Source: Clarkia xantiana subsp. parviflora
Taxonomy: Eukaryota; Streptophyta; Magnoliopsida; Myrtales; Onagraceae
Assembly (NCBI GenBank): GCA_036873135.1
Contig: JAPTYO010000009.1
Location: forward strand, 22,713,756-22,777,755
Direction: 5' to 3'
DNA: 64,000 nucleotides
Numbering within the stretch: the first letter of the stretch is position 1; every line of letters starts with the position of its first letter. Below the pieces are notes generated by a model. The model ran no database searches. It saw nothing but the letters and a program-made list of their open reading frames with translations, and had not been told where the DNA came from. The position numbers and the translations under genes are program-made. Of this stretch, positions 52,701 to 63,999 are shown piece after piece.

Positions 52701-53914
52701 TAGGGATGGCAACGGGTCTCGGGGCCCCGCTGACCCGCGGGGCCCCGACCCGGTTTTGACTTGCCGACCCGCCGACCCGCGGGTCACGGGTCGGGTCAGG
52801 CTCGGGTCGGGGCGGGTCCGGGTCTAGAGACCCGAGGCCCCGTAGACCCGCCCCGAAATGCATATATATATAATATATATATATTTTTTTTTATGTTAAT
52901 ATGATCTAAAATTTACTAAACAATATGGTTAATATAGTACATATATAAATAACATGAACCAAATTACAAATAGATGTATATTTAGATTATTAGGATTTGT
53001 TAATTTGGTGTTTGGATTTGAATTTGTATTTGTAATGAATTTGATGTGTTTATTGTTTATATTTGATTGGTGTTAGATTTATGTTTTGAATTTATATATA
53101 ATGTAATATTTTGACAAAAAAAATTGTATTTAATATTGAAAAGTGAAAAAAAAAATACAAAAAAAATTTGTTCACATGGCGGGGCGGGTCGGGGCCCCGC
53201 GGGTCGACCCGCGGGATTGTTGACCCGACCCGACCCGAAAGGGCCAGTTGGCCGGGGCCGGGTCAGCCAGGCCTAGGGCTGAAAGTAAAATCCGGCGAGA
53301 CCGAAAAACCGCAAAAAACCGAACCGGACCGGTCTGAAAAAAACCGGACCGTATACAGACCGTTTGTTATGTGGTCGGATTTTTTTGGTATCATTCAGTT
53401 TTTCGGTTCGGTTCGGTCCTCATGTCTTAAAAACCGTGGAGACCGAACTAGACCGAATTTATTCAATGATATAATATAACATGATATATATTATATATCA
53501 TATTAAGATAACTTAAAATTTTTCTTAAGGAAATCAAATATCTTCTCTTTTTATTAATTTTGGAACTTTTAGTATATTCTATAAGTATTAGTTGTATGAA
53601 ATTTTGTATAGTATTTTACATAATTTTTGTTTAGTATTCTAAAATTGGAGAAATTTTAAATATTGATTATTACGTTCGGATTTTCGGTTAAAACCGAAAA
53701 CCGAACCGAAAAAACCGTACTAAACATGGACGGATTATTTTTTTCCATATGGATTTTTGGTCGGATTTTTTTTTTGAAAAAATCCGGTCCGAATAAATCG
53801 GACTCCGACCGAAATAGCTAAAAAACCGGCCCGACCGAACCGGTTTCACCCCTAGCCAGGCCGACCCGCGGGGCGGGTCCGGGGCTGCAAAAACCCGCCC
53901 CGTTGCCATCCCTA
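52701..53914. mobile_element. hAT-like non-autonomous element, 8-bp TSD
   Basis: 1,214 bp including a nested element. Ends tagggatggcaacgggtc and its inverse (gacccg...ccgttgccatcccta). TSD accgcagc at 52693-52700 and 53915-53922. The subterminal regions are GC-rich gacccgcggg palindromes around an AT-rich centre. The same terminal family as the element at 58978. No transposase is visible in this copy. Confidence 0.88.
53274..53854. mobile_element. Second hAT-like MITE nested in the first, 8-bp TSD
   Basis: 581 bp starting tagggctgaaagtaaaatcc, with the inverse-like right end ggtttcacccct a. TSD gccaggcc at 53266-53273 and 53855-53862. Subterminal repeats of aaccgaaccgg/ccggttcggtt type on both sides. 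It lies inside the GC-rich right subterminal region of the outer element. Confidence 0.87.
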
Positions 53915-54177
53915 ACCGCAGCCAAACCGACGACCGCATCCAGTAGTCTTCTCACACCACCTCTAGCCACCCCGCCCACCACCTCCGAGATTCAATCGTC
54001 TCGTATGAACCGCCGTCGCTACCTTCAAACGCTCTCACTACCTTAAATCTACTCGCATGCAGCCGTCCTAGTCATCCTTCAGCCGTTTGCCACCATCTCC
54101 AGACACAATCGTGACCGAGGCAGAGAAGAACTCAGACCTAACATGGGTCCAAATCAGGTGTCGATCTCCGCTCGTGG

Positions 54178-54774
54178 CTATTGGCATTTGGTGAATAGTC
54201 CACCGTAATATGAGCCATTTAATATAAACCCAACATCCTAAGCATAATTAGGTAATGTCACACTAGGAATTTTGGACTAGGCCTAAATCCCTATTGACAT
54301 GAGAGGCCCAAAATTGGGCCTCCCTAATATGCTAGCCTTCCGAACTTTATGGTTTTAGCCTAGGTGGGTTTTAACCAACCACCTCTTATAAATGGAGTGT
54401 GTTGGTGATTTATTTGAGGCTAATAACTTTCTCCATTTTGGTTGAGACAAAAGAAATCCCTCTCCTTATTCACCAAGGAAGTTCGGCCGAAACATGCACA
54501 CCATAAGGAGGTGCCTTAATGAGTGATCAATTTACCCCGGAGATCCATCCCGTGACCAGATTGAAAAGAGGCTTTGTTGTGGAGACCATTCTTCGTAAAT
54601 TTCTCATTCACAAGAGTTCCTACAAGATCTGTCCGGCAGACCATGAATTCCCCATCACGTTCCTGGGACTACGGAAAGCAATATTGGTATGTGCATTTTT
54701 TCGTTGCGTAATTTGTTACATAGCATGTGCCATGTGGATTTTTTTTCCGTAGTAATCGTCCCCTAATTCCAACA
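54178..54774 (+). mobile_element. copia LTR, plus orientation (copy C, 5' side)
   Basis: About 597 bp, from a degenerate start (ctattggcatttgg where TGTTAGCATTTGG is expected) to cctaattccaaca. It is homologous to the LTR at 9049 and has a cttataaatgg TATA-like box at about 54386. What follows (atggatcctggtgag) does not look like an initiator-Met primer site. Confidence 0.7.
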
Positions 54775-55035
54775 ATGGATCCTGGTGAGCTCTCTGGACC
54801 TTTATTGTAAAACAGCCAACATCTGGGCATTCCAAAGTAAATTTCCTTCTTCACCGCCTTAATGTTTTGTCCCTCACTCTATCACTTTTTTTTGCGTTGA
54901 AAATACTTTCTTTCAGATCAAATTTCTTATGATTGCCGGAACTTATTTGGGTGGTATATATAGTGCATAATTTGGAACTCAAACCAGTAATTAATGGAGT
55001 GAGACTCTTCGGTCTCTATGAGACGCAGACACTTG
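54775..55035. other. Short spacer between two copia LTRs
   Basis: No coding signal. Possibly the leader of copy C before a large deletion. Confidence 0.3.
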
Positions 55036-55630
55036 TGTTGTATTATGGTGATTAAACATGCAAGAAGAAACCCTAGGTACGTGCTAGGTAACTAGTTACG
55101 CACCGGAAGAAAGTGCACATACCTTAAACCTTTCTTGCAGCCCAAGATCTTTGAGGGGAGTTCTCGGTCCACCGACCGGTACCCCGTAGAGGTTCATGTT
55201 AGAGAATTCTTACGCGGTTTGATCTTCACAGCAAAGCCTCCTTCGATTCTCGTGGGATGGATCTACTCGGAGTAAATTGCTCATTGCAATTTGGCACCTC
55301 CTAGCTTGTAGGGTGTTTCAGCCGAACCTGTGCTTTATTAGGGATGAGGGTTTTCTTTAAATCTCACAACTTGGGAGATATTGATTAGCACTAGAAAACA
55401 CCACCTTAGGTCCCTATTTATAGAGTGGAGGTGGGAAATAATCCCACCTCCTTAAGTGAGATTCGACGCCGCCTTAAGCTAGGGGGGAGGCCCAATTTTG
55501 GGCCTCCCATGTCACATGAGATTTAGGCCTAGCACAAATACCCTAATGTGACCCATACCTAATTACTTAGGTTCGTGGCCTTAATTAATGGGCTACCAAT
55601 TACGGCGGCCCATAACCCCAAATGCTAACA
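55036..55630 (-). mobile_element. copia LTR, minus orientation
   Basis: 595 bp. On the minus strand it starts TGTTAGCATTTGGGG and ends ATACAACA. The same family as the plus-strand LTR at 54178, so the two are inverted relative to each other. The flanks acttg and gcatg do not match, so no clean TSD. Promoter-like ctatttatagag inverse at about 55420. Confidence 0.7.
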
Positions 55631-55679
55631 GCATGGACTCTTCAGTTTCTTAACGTGACGTGACGGCCCGTAAAACGTG

Positions 55680-56416
55680 ACGGGTGCGCGTTATCGAAAC
55701 GTGACGGCCCGTAAAACCTGGCAGAGTGTGAACAGATGAAAAGTGCAGAATACTTAAGTATGGTTGGCAACTTAATGTATGCCATGCAATGCACTCGTCC
55801 ATACATCTGTTATGCTGTGGGCCTAGTAGCACGATTCCAATCAGACCCTGACATTCAACATTTAAAAGCCGTGAAATGAATTATTCATTACCTGAAAGGT
55901 ACTGCCGATTACGCACTTTGCTATGAGGGCGGAAAATTAGAATTGACTGGGTTCAATGACGCCGACCATGGTGGCGATCCGGATGATCGTAAGTCCACGC
56001 CAGGAGGAGTATTTCTCATTGCTAATGCCGTCATTTCATGGATGAGCACGAAACAATCATGTGTCGTACTATCAACGATGGAATCGGAATTTGTGACCCT
56101 CTCTAAGAATGCATAAGTAGCGGTCTGGCTTAATAGGCTCTTAGCTGCGTTGCTTGGCGTTGAGGACGGGAGTAAACCTGTGAAGGTATACTCTGACAGT
56201 CAAGCAGCAATTGCTGCAGTTAAGAACCCTAAGTACCATAGCAGGACGAAACACTTTGATATAAAATATAATTATGCTAAGAATATGGTTGAGGACAAAG
56301 TAATCACATTAGAATACTTGTCTACTAAAAGTATGATGGCCGATCCATTAACTAAACATTTACGTAGGGATGTTTTCAAAAAGCAAGTTAGAATGCTGGG
56401 ACTGCGTCGGGTTTAA
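55680..56416 (+). pseudogene. copia RT end and RNase H remnant (copy C)
   Basis: Starts in the codons around ALSKRDGP (preceded by a small local duplication of acgtgacggcccgtaaaac). It continues YLSMVGNLMYAMQCT and LVARFQSDP, then RNase H with ADHGGDPDDRKST, STMESEFVTLSK and YSDSQAAIAAVKNPKYHS, and the tail ADPLTKHLRRDVFK. Stops at about 55877 and 56114 close the frame. The last 88 codons (56150-56416) are open. Confidence 0.85.
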
Positions 56417-57517
56417 GTAGCTTGTATCGTGATAACAACTTTTTGAAACTTTGCTGAAAGAATTGCAATTTGAGTTTATGATTTTTACGACGTCATAATG
56501 TTTAAAGTTTCATCGGATTTTTAAGGTCTATAAAATAGTCGTAGGAGGGTTGACCTCCAGAATAAAATAATGTCGAATGTGGGTCAAGTCTCGTCACACA
56601 GGCTCGGCCGTCTTGACGTAGAGGAGGATCTCCATTAGATCAAGACTGGCTAAGAACCATGGTGGCAAACCTGGTTAAGCAGAACGATCATTTGATTTTC
56701 AGAGTAACACGATATGATATAAGTTCTGCAGATCGCCGTTACGAACTTCGTTCGTAATAAAATCATATTCTGGGCCAGATGACGAATCAGCGATAGCATA
56801 TGAAATTCTCCACTTCATGACTAAACTCAGGTTATTCTATCGACGTGTGCTTCATATTGCACCTGCCATGTTTGACAACGGGGTTAGGCTCGGTTGTACT
56901 GGATAGAATCCACGAGATTCGGATGGGCACAAACTTCTTCACCTTGAGCGTGTGGCTGATCCCGGATGCTATATGAAGAAGCATCCAAACTATCCTCACG
57001 GATTCAGAACTCATACCTAAGGTCAGGCTCAATGTTCGCTTCCTGGCGTACGAGCGTAGTGCTAAACAAAAAGGCCAAGTGACCACGTCTTTGGAAACCG
57101 GTTGGGTCTGACTAAGGGTATGAGCGATGGGAATAGTCAAGTACACCTGTAATTCTCCGACTCTTGTATTCACTAGGTGGCCACCAACCTGACATTAGTT
57201 GAAAGGTTGTGAACATTTGTGCGGATGCCCTGAAGGAGTATTCCTATGTGGAAACTGGGCAATTGGAAAATGACAGTTGACCTATGATACAGCGCGGCAC
57301 TTTATTTTCACATGTTGATTAGACATGGGGAATCAACGTTCCGTGGGCGCTACAACACTCCTAACAGATGAGTAGCACGATACTTGTCGTGTCCGCCGGT
57401 CGCACGGAAAATCTCGTATGAACTATTCGGAGCAGGGATTGGATCGAAGAACAAATGCTAATGTGTTGGAGGACAACATATTAATAGTCACCCTCCCATT
57501 CCGGCGAGTGGAAGCTG
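56417..57517 (+). other. copia 3' untranslated region, copy C, with antisense ORF
   Basis: Homologous to 4128-5012 and 7930-9048. The minus-strand open frame here is the longest of the three, 113 codons (57173-56832), and includes SESVRIVWMLLH and HTLKVKKFVPIR at the corresponding place. The region ends in ggcgagtggaagc before the LTR start. Confidence 0.6.
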
Positions 57518-57898
57518 TTAGCATTTGGACAATGGACCGCCGTAATTGGGAGCTCATTAATTAAGTCTATGTACCTAAGAAATTAGGTAATGTCATATTA
57601 GGGATTTTGGGCTAGGCCTAAAATCCTTATTGACATGGGAGGCCCAATTTTGGGCCTCCCTAATAGCATGGCCGGCCGAAATAATGAGGGGTAAAGTGGA
57701 CTTCTCTTATAAATAGGGAGTCATATGAGGGTTTTCACAAGGCTAATGCTAGTAGGGAGGCCCAATTTTGGGCCTCCCATGTCAATTGGGATTTTAGGCC
57801 TAGCCCAAAATTCCTAAATGACATTACCTAATTTCTTAGGTACGTGGACTTAATTAATGGACTTCCAATTACGGCGGCCCATTGTCCAAATGCTAACA
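57518..57898. repeat. Head-to-head inverted pair of truncated copia LTRs
   Basis: 57518-57742 is the first ~225 bp of the LTR in plus orientation (TGTTAGCATTTGGAC). 57750-57898 is the first ~150 bp in minus orientation, ending gtccaaatgctaaca. The two share gggaggcccaattttgggcc and form a long inverted repeat. Both lack the rest of the LTR. Confidence 0.7.
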
Positions 57899-58667
57899 CG
57901 GGGTTCGGGACCCGAGCGAGGGGTACTCGTCCGGAAGGAGGGGATACCCGAGTGGGGTGTTCCACTCTGGTACCCCGAGGGAATTGCTCGGCTATCCCAC
58001 TCGGGTACTCCGAGTGGTTTTTACCAATCGGAGTATCCCGAGTGGATTTCACCACTCGGGATGTCTTCGGCCTTGGTATTTTGGGCCTCGGATAAGCCTC
58101 TTGGGTTTCGTCTTGGGTTTCAGAATGTCCGCTATCAAAAGTTTCGGATTATAACCGAATATGTCTCGATACAGTCATGATACCGACCCTAGTTTTACGA
58201 TAGCTTGGACGTATATCCAACACCCGGGATGGATTCGTTAATAATTGAAAAGATTACAGTGAAATACATTCTATTGGACGATCAATTGAAAGACATTATT
58301 GGAATTTGGCGACGTCAAATTAAATGTTTAATTGAAGGCGTTTTGATGCAATCCTTTTAATTTATTGCCTAGTTCATCTTATATATACATCGAAATACCA
58401 CACATTGCCGAAATATGCTCATTTTCTATCGAAGTTGACATAAATTGTAATAGAATTAGTAATTTGCTAAAATTGGAAGTTTAAGTAATTAGTTTTAAAA
58501 ATTAAAGTTTGGGTAATATTTTGTAATTGAGTAACGTTCAAGTAGAATCACAATGCTATGGAAGACGGGCGAAGGGGAAATAGTGAAACACAACCTTTAA
58601 CTTGAATTATGAGATAGTAGGTTCTGAAATTTCCCCTTCCTTAAAACGTCATTGGTTTATGATGCAG
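57899..58667. other. Spacer with a GC-rich LTR-like piece
   Basis: 57899-58230 carries repeated actcggg/cccgagt words and ends gtatatccaaca, so it may be a worn gypsy LTR fragment; no TSD found. The remainder leads into the Y14-like remnant and has no recognised content. Confidence 0.35.
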
Positions 58668-58977
58668 CAATTGAAGGATGGATTATTCTGGTTACTGGTG
58701 AACATGAGGATGACCTGCAAAATGCATTCGGGGAATTCAGAGAGATTAAGAATCTGCACCTAAATCTTGACCGACATAGTGGACTTATGAAGGTAAATGT
58801 ATTGCTTTATTTCTAATTAGGTTAAAGGTAGTTTTTGTACCATATGTTTTGACCGAAATTCGCTTTTAGTATTATATATTTTTTTTTCGTTTATTTTTGG
58901 TACCAAACGTTTTAAGAAAGTATATTTTTAGTACATCTGTTAGTTGGCCGTTAAATGACATGTGTAAGTCACGTGAC

Positions 58978-60495
58978 TAGGGATGGCAATGGGTCAAAAC
59001 CCGCGGTTTTGACCCACATCCATATCCACACCGCACACATTTTGGGCAACCCATATCCGCACCACATTCGTGCAAACCTATATGGGTCACCCATATCCAC
59101 ACCACGATCCAAATATGGATAATCCGTGGATACCCGCACCGCACCACATAAAATTTTATTTTAGCTCCTAAAAATGTAAAAAAATAATAATAATAATCCT
59201 AAAAAATCACTGTTCCATAATTTAATATAAATATACTAATAACAAAAGTATAAATTTAGAAACATGAGGAAAACAACACATTCACCTAAAGTTCAAAAAC
59301 AACTAACTACACGAAGCCTCTTCTTCATCCATGCTCTCATAATCAACCCACTCGTCCTCAAATGAAATCAACGGATCCAAAGTTGAAGTAGCTTCATACA
59401 AGAAAAAAAATCAAGGGTTAAAGAACATTCATAAGGGTCTTAAACATTAACCTAACCACATGATAAACTAATAACAATAAATATATGAGACCACCATAAC
59501 CAATTTCTCCTTATCTAAACTAAACATTCAGATATACCATAATACCAAATGTGACTAAAGCTAAACTAAGGCACACAAAAAGCAAATATGTAGAAGGGAA
59601 ACTATAAAGTAGCACGCTTATTCATCAATTAGAAAGTATTTGTACCTTTTTTGGTATCCATCCATATCCAATTTCGAGTGCACATAAGTGCTTCGATGAT
59701 CTCCGGCGACAATTTGGATCGATGCTTGCTTATCCACTTTCCACTTGTAGAGAAAGCTGATTCGGATGCCACTGTAGAGACGTGATAATCCTCAAAAGAA
59801 AGAATGAACAATACCTTCTACTACAAAGAGAATGTTTTTACTGAAGGGTACAAGCTTATGAATGTACCCAAATTCCCTTGATAGACTAGACTGGCTATTC
59901 AAATCTTGGGTTAAGAGTTCAAAAACAGTTTCCCAGCGTTTGCATCAACATCCAGGTCAGTTTCTAACACTATAGAAGCAGATCTGTAAAGTAGAAACCT
60001 TACCGAAATTCAGAAGTTTAGTTTCGAAATCGGTCGCTGGAGCTCTCCTGGTCCCCGCTGAGCTGCACCACCACCACGTCGCACCGATCAGAATCGTCGC
60101 GCGTGAATCGCTGCGCTGCGCCGCGACTGAAGCTTGGACGGCTCGGAATCGCGTGAATCGCTGCGTTCTTGGACTCGCGTGAATCGCCACCGACTGCGTT
60201 GGACTTGGATTGAATTTTGATGTATGGAAGTTCTGCTTGTACTGGGGCCTGGGCTGTAAAAATTTAGTTTGGATTAGGCCCGTATGTTTTAACTTTTAGA
60301 TTGGATCGTGGGCTAAAGTTTAACCCATGGATATCCATGGATTTTGTGGGTTGAGAACCATATATAATCCATATCCATTTGGGTTAACTTTTTAGCCCAT
60401 ATTCATCCCGCGGTTTGGTGGTGCGGGTACCCGCACTTAAAAATGGTGCGGGTTACCCGCGGGGCGGGTAAAAACCCGCCCCATTGCCATCCCTA
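58978..60495 (-). mobile_element. hAT element, internally deleted, 8-bp TSD
   Basis: 1,518 bp with tagggatggcaatgggtc ends and TSD cacgtgac (58970-58977 and 60496-60503). Same terminal family as 52701-53914. Retains the end of a transposase on the minus strand (59811-59629). The rest of the transposase is gone. Confidence 0.9.
59629..59811 (-). pseudogene. hAT transposase C-terminal fragment
   Basis: Sixty codons containing STVASESAFSTSGKWISKHR and LSPEIIEALMCTRNW, the C-terminal dimerisation segment of plant hAT transposases (RICESLEEPER-like). The zinc finger and catalytic domain are absent, so it cannot act alone. Upstream exon context is lost. Confidence 0.85.
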
Positions 60496-61763
60496 CACGT
60501 GACCCACCCTAAACTTTTGTGTTCAACTTAGTCCCTCTAATACATCCCTAACATTTTTTTGTTCAATTTAGTCCTAAAATTTTAAAATGGAACCCAATTG
60601 ACATAGCCCAGGGCTTGGGCCGACCTTGGGTCGGGGTTGTTATGGTCCGGTGACCTCGACCTAGGGTAGGACCTAGCCCTAGGCTAGATCAATAGGGTTT
60701 GATCGGGTTAGATTTTTAAATTTTAGGACTCGATTGAACAAAATAAATGTTAGAGATATATTAGAGTAACTAAATTGAACAAAATAAAAAAATTAGGGTG
60801 GGTCACGTGATTTGCACGTGTCATTTAACGGCTAAAACTAACGGATGTACTAAAATATACTTTTTGAAACGTTTGATACCAAAAGTAGACAGAAAAAAAA
60901 GCATATGTTACAAAAAACGGATTTCGATTAAACATATGGTACGAAAAGTACTTTTAATCCTTTCTAATTTGTAGGACTTATGGCTATGTGGTGACTGATG
61001 AGTACCTCATGGAATCAAATTATTGCAAATGTCTTATTTGCTCGATCTTTTTCAATTAAGAATTGAGTATCTTCATTTCTTTGAAGAGACACGTTCACTA
61101 TTTGTGGTTTCTGTTACTATTATGCATTTACGTTTTATTTTTCACATGACTTCTCCTTACAGTTTTCAGTTGAGTAACTAGTTAATTATCAGAAGGAAAC
61201 ATTATTAACGTTTAACAGAGGTGTTGTTGGCTTGAAATTATCTTTACCGCATATTTGTGCTACCAGATGTTACTTTGTGTCTTTCAGTCCATCTTGTTCT
61301 AATGGGGGATTATAGTAAGCCAGAAGTTTGAAAAACTGAAGACTTTCAGTGGACTCTTCAAAATTTGAATTTGAGTAGTATTTACTGCGAATAAGAACCT
61401 AAGATGTATTGTTGATGTTATTTTGTACTAATTGGAAACTAAACTATTACGAGTTGGATTACCACCAAGTTGAATTGTATGTATTTATGGCGTTAGTTGT
61501 TCACAAGGCTGGCCCGATTTTACTTTATGAAGGGTTATGCACTGATTGAATATGAGAACTTTGAGGAAGCACAAGCTGCCATAGAAAAAATGAATGGAAC
61601 AGAAGAGTAATTCTCACAAAGACCAACAATGTGGATTGGGCCTTCAGCAACGGACCCATAAAATAACATGAGGAATAACACGAAGAGAAGGTTAGTTTTC
61701 AAACCAAAAATATATCTTTCATTTTTCTAGTCCCATAATATGAGTCTGCTTCTTTTCCTTGCC

Positions 61764-62275
61764 TGAAAATAGGGAAGTCTCCACTAATGGGAGGGTCGAT
61801 CCATCTCTATTAAAAGAAGGGTCGACCAAAGGACTGACTTCGTCTTACGAGTATATTCCTTCCGTCTCAAACGGAAGGTTGTGATATTCACCTTCCTGAA
61901 ATCGTTATAATTGGGTTTCCTAATAAGGAGTTCAATTAATATATGAAATATACTGAATATTTAATGGCTCCGCATATAATGAATGATTCCCCGAATAGCA
62001 ACAATCAATATACAACTTTCCATATATGAAGGTCGGCGCATCATCAATGCATGCACCCAACCCTCCACTATAAATAGGTTTGCATATCTCCTATCAAGGT
62101 TACACTTTCTTACATTCATACTCTCTATACTTTCAGTTCTTAGATATTCGTTTTCTGGGAACTGACTTGAGCGTCAGAGGGGGATCATCGGGTCCAACCC
62201 GATCTGTCCCTTTGTGCAGGTCCGGACGCACCGAAGGTCGAGTCTTGGTTCAGCGTGGAAGATCAAGATCCAACA
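61764..62275 (+). mobile_element. 5' LTR of a second Tat-like element (right-edge truncated element)
   Basis: Ends gatcaagatccaaca at 62275. Contains ctataaatagg at about 62070 and the U5-like gaactgacttgagcg, gggggatcatcgggtcc and ttgtgcaggtccgg. The start is uncertain because the 3' LTR is outside the window; 61764 (tgaaaatagg) is a guess. It lies just downstream of the Y14-like remnant, apparently in its next intron. Confidence 0.65.
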
Positions 62276-62292
62276 TTGGCGCCGTCTGTGGG
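62276..62292 (+). promoter_or_regulatory. Primer binding site of the second Tat-like element
   Basis: ttggcgccgtctgtggg, identical to 29664-29680. Confidence 0.75.
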
Positions 62293-62328
62293 AATCTCTT
62301 ACGAAAAGCCGTGGCTATTAAGCGAAGT

Positions 62329-63999
62329 ATGTCAGCTAGCCGACAAACTACGGGGGCTCCTTCCAATGGTCCTCGTCAGTCATCAAGAAGAGATCATCCA
62401 GCGGAACCAACTCGGCCCACAAATCCACCCCAAGGCCCATCACGTCCGATTAACCGTCAAGAGGGACCTCCTCGCCCTCAGGGAGAATTGTCATCCTCAG
62501 CATCAACTCCGTTGGCACCGCGAACAAATGCTAGGGGAATGCCATCACATGGTCCAGCTCCTTCGTATGGGTTTCCTTATGGAATGCCCTCCTACGGAGT
62601 ACCACCTTATGGGCCTCCACCATATGAAGTTCCTCCGTATGCAATGCCTTCTCAAGGTGGTGTCCCAAGGAGTGTCCAGGTAACCCCTGACCTTATGGCT
62701 GCTCTGGACGCATTATTGGCCTATAGGGAAAGGATAAGGGCACAGGGTGGCATGCCGGTACCACCTCCATCTCAAGTCCCATTTACACCGTTGGTGTCAT
62801 CATCTCCGACCGTCAGACAAGGAGAAGTTCCTTCTCAGCCGCAATATCCCCATTATCCTCCTCCTCCTCCGTATCAACCGTACCACCCAGTACCTCTACG
62901 GTAATGTCCCCACCTTTGCCTCCACGGGTTCCTATTCCACCAGATGGGGGAAGGATAACAACCGAGCAAATCGAGGCGCTAATCGCCAAGAAAATGGAAG
63001 AGTCAAAGGTCAAGATAATGCATAACTTGAGGGACCGGGCCTCACATCCTTTCTCCCAGGAGTTGGTCGACATCATTATACCAGAGAGTGTGACGCCAGC
63101 TGAAATCCCTCGTTACTCGGGGAAGGGTGATCCAGTCGAACATGTACAACAACATGAGGCATCATTGCTAGGGCGTACCAAAGATGAGAATCATATTGCA
63201 TTGCTATTCCCGACCACCTTGGCGGGGGCAGCGTCACATTGGTTCTTTGGCCTGCCAAATGGCTCTGTAACCTCCTGGCAATACTTAAAGTCCAAATTCC
63301 TCCAGCGCTACCTAGGAGCCCGACAGTTGCTTAAAGGTTCGAATTCGATAGATGACGTTCGACAGGCACATGACGAAACCCTGGCGAGCTATTACGCTCG
63401 TTTCAATCAAAACTTGGCTGACATAGACGAGGACTTGGGGAAAAAGGAGATTATTAGGGCATTCATGCGGAATCTCGGACGTTTGGGGTGCTTCATTGGA
63501 AAATAATATGACTCTGAAGCCGGTCTACACTTTGGAGGAGTTAGCTACTCGTGTGAAGTCCTATATCAATCTGGAGCAAACAAGGTCTTTCCGCAAAAAT
63601 AAAAAGGCTGCAGAGTCGATGGGGGGAGAAACGAAGAAAAAGGTGGATAAACCTGTTCAACAAACGTCCCGTCGTCCTACGGTAAATTGGGTGCCTCCAG
63701 GGAATACTCCCAGGGGCGGTGTGCGTAGTGAAGACAATCGCCATCGTTCGAACGAGGTCCACGCGGTAGACCCTACACCACTTAATAGGGAGTTTTCGGT
63801 GATCCTACACGAAATGAGACAAAAGGGCCTGGACACCCCTCCGCCTCTGAAGAAGCCTGGTGTACAACTAGGAGGTCATTCAGATCGATGGTGCGAATAC
63901 CACCAGTGCAAGGGACATCACACAGACCATTGTATCATACTGGGAAAGGACATAGAGAAACTGATCCAACAAGGTCATTTGAAGGAGTTCGTTGAAAAA
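62329..63999 (+). pseudogene. Tat-like gag, frameshifted, cut by the window edge
   Basis: From the ATG at 62329 (MSASRQTTGAPSNGP). The N-terminal ~190 residues are proline-rich with a run of YG(M/V/P)P repeats (about 62570-62650). The frame ends at TAA 62902-62904, overlapping an ATG (taatg) that opens the next frame. That frame holds the gag core: ERIPRYSGKGDP-like IPRYSGKGDPVEHV, HWFFGLPNGSVTSWQ and YYARFNQNLADID (to 63506). A further shift leads to NMTLKPVYTLEELATRVKSY and a zinc-knuckle-like WCEYHQCKGHHTDHC near 63890-63935. Two frameshifts suggest decay, though the taatg overlap could also be a programmed arrangement. Confidence 0.75.

Larger units (their letters stand above)
58819..60960. 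mobile_element. Mutator-like foldback element, 9-bp TSD, carrying a nested hAT
   Basis: Left arm aggttaaaggtag, with gtaccatatgttttgaccg. The right arm is its inverse, ending ctttt aatcc. Arms match over about 160 bp, then a centre with tagccctaggctag palindromes. TSD tttctaatt at 58810-58818 and 60961-60969. Without the nested 1,518-bp hAT and its TSD it is 616 bp. Related to 40877-41710. Confidence 0.85.
58668..61672 (+). pseudogene. Remnant of a Y14/RBM8A-type RNA-binding protein gene
   Basis: Y14 with MAGO forms the core of the exon junction complex. Exon 58668-58792, after a cag acceptor and ending in a gtaaat donor, encodes the first half of the [30 protein letters not shown]. The second part (about 61533-61672) encodes GYALIEYENFEEAQAAIEKM and then, after an in-frame TAA and a frameshift, VDWAFSNGP. 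Compared with the family, several residues are missing after VTG and the RNP1-like DRRTG..KGY is altered to DRHSGLMK. The intron between the parts is interrupted by a foldback element and a hAT. It retains intron structure, so it is a decayed gene copy rather than a processed one. N-terminal exons were not found. Confidence 0.8.

Noticed and set aside
56832..57173. Annotating the copia antisense frame as a definite gene
   Set aside because: Conservation at DNA level within one family can keep short frames open by chance; reported as a finding only.
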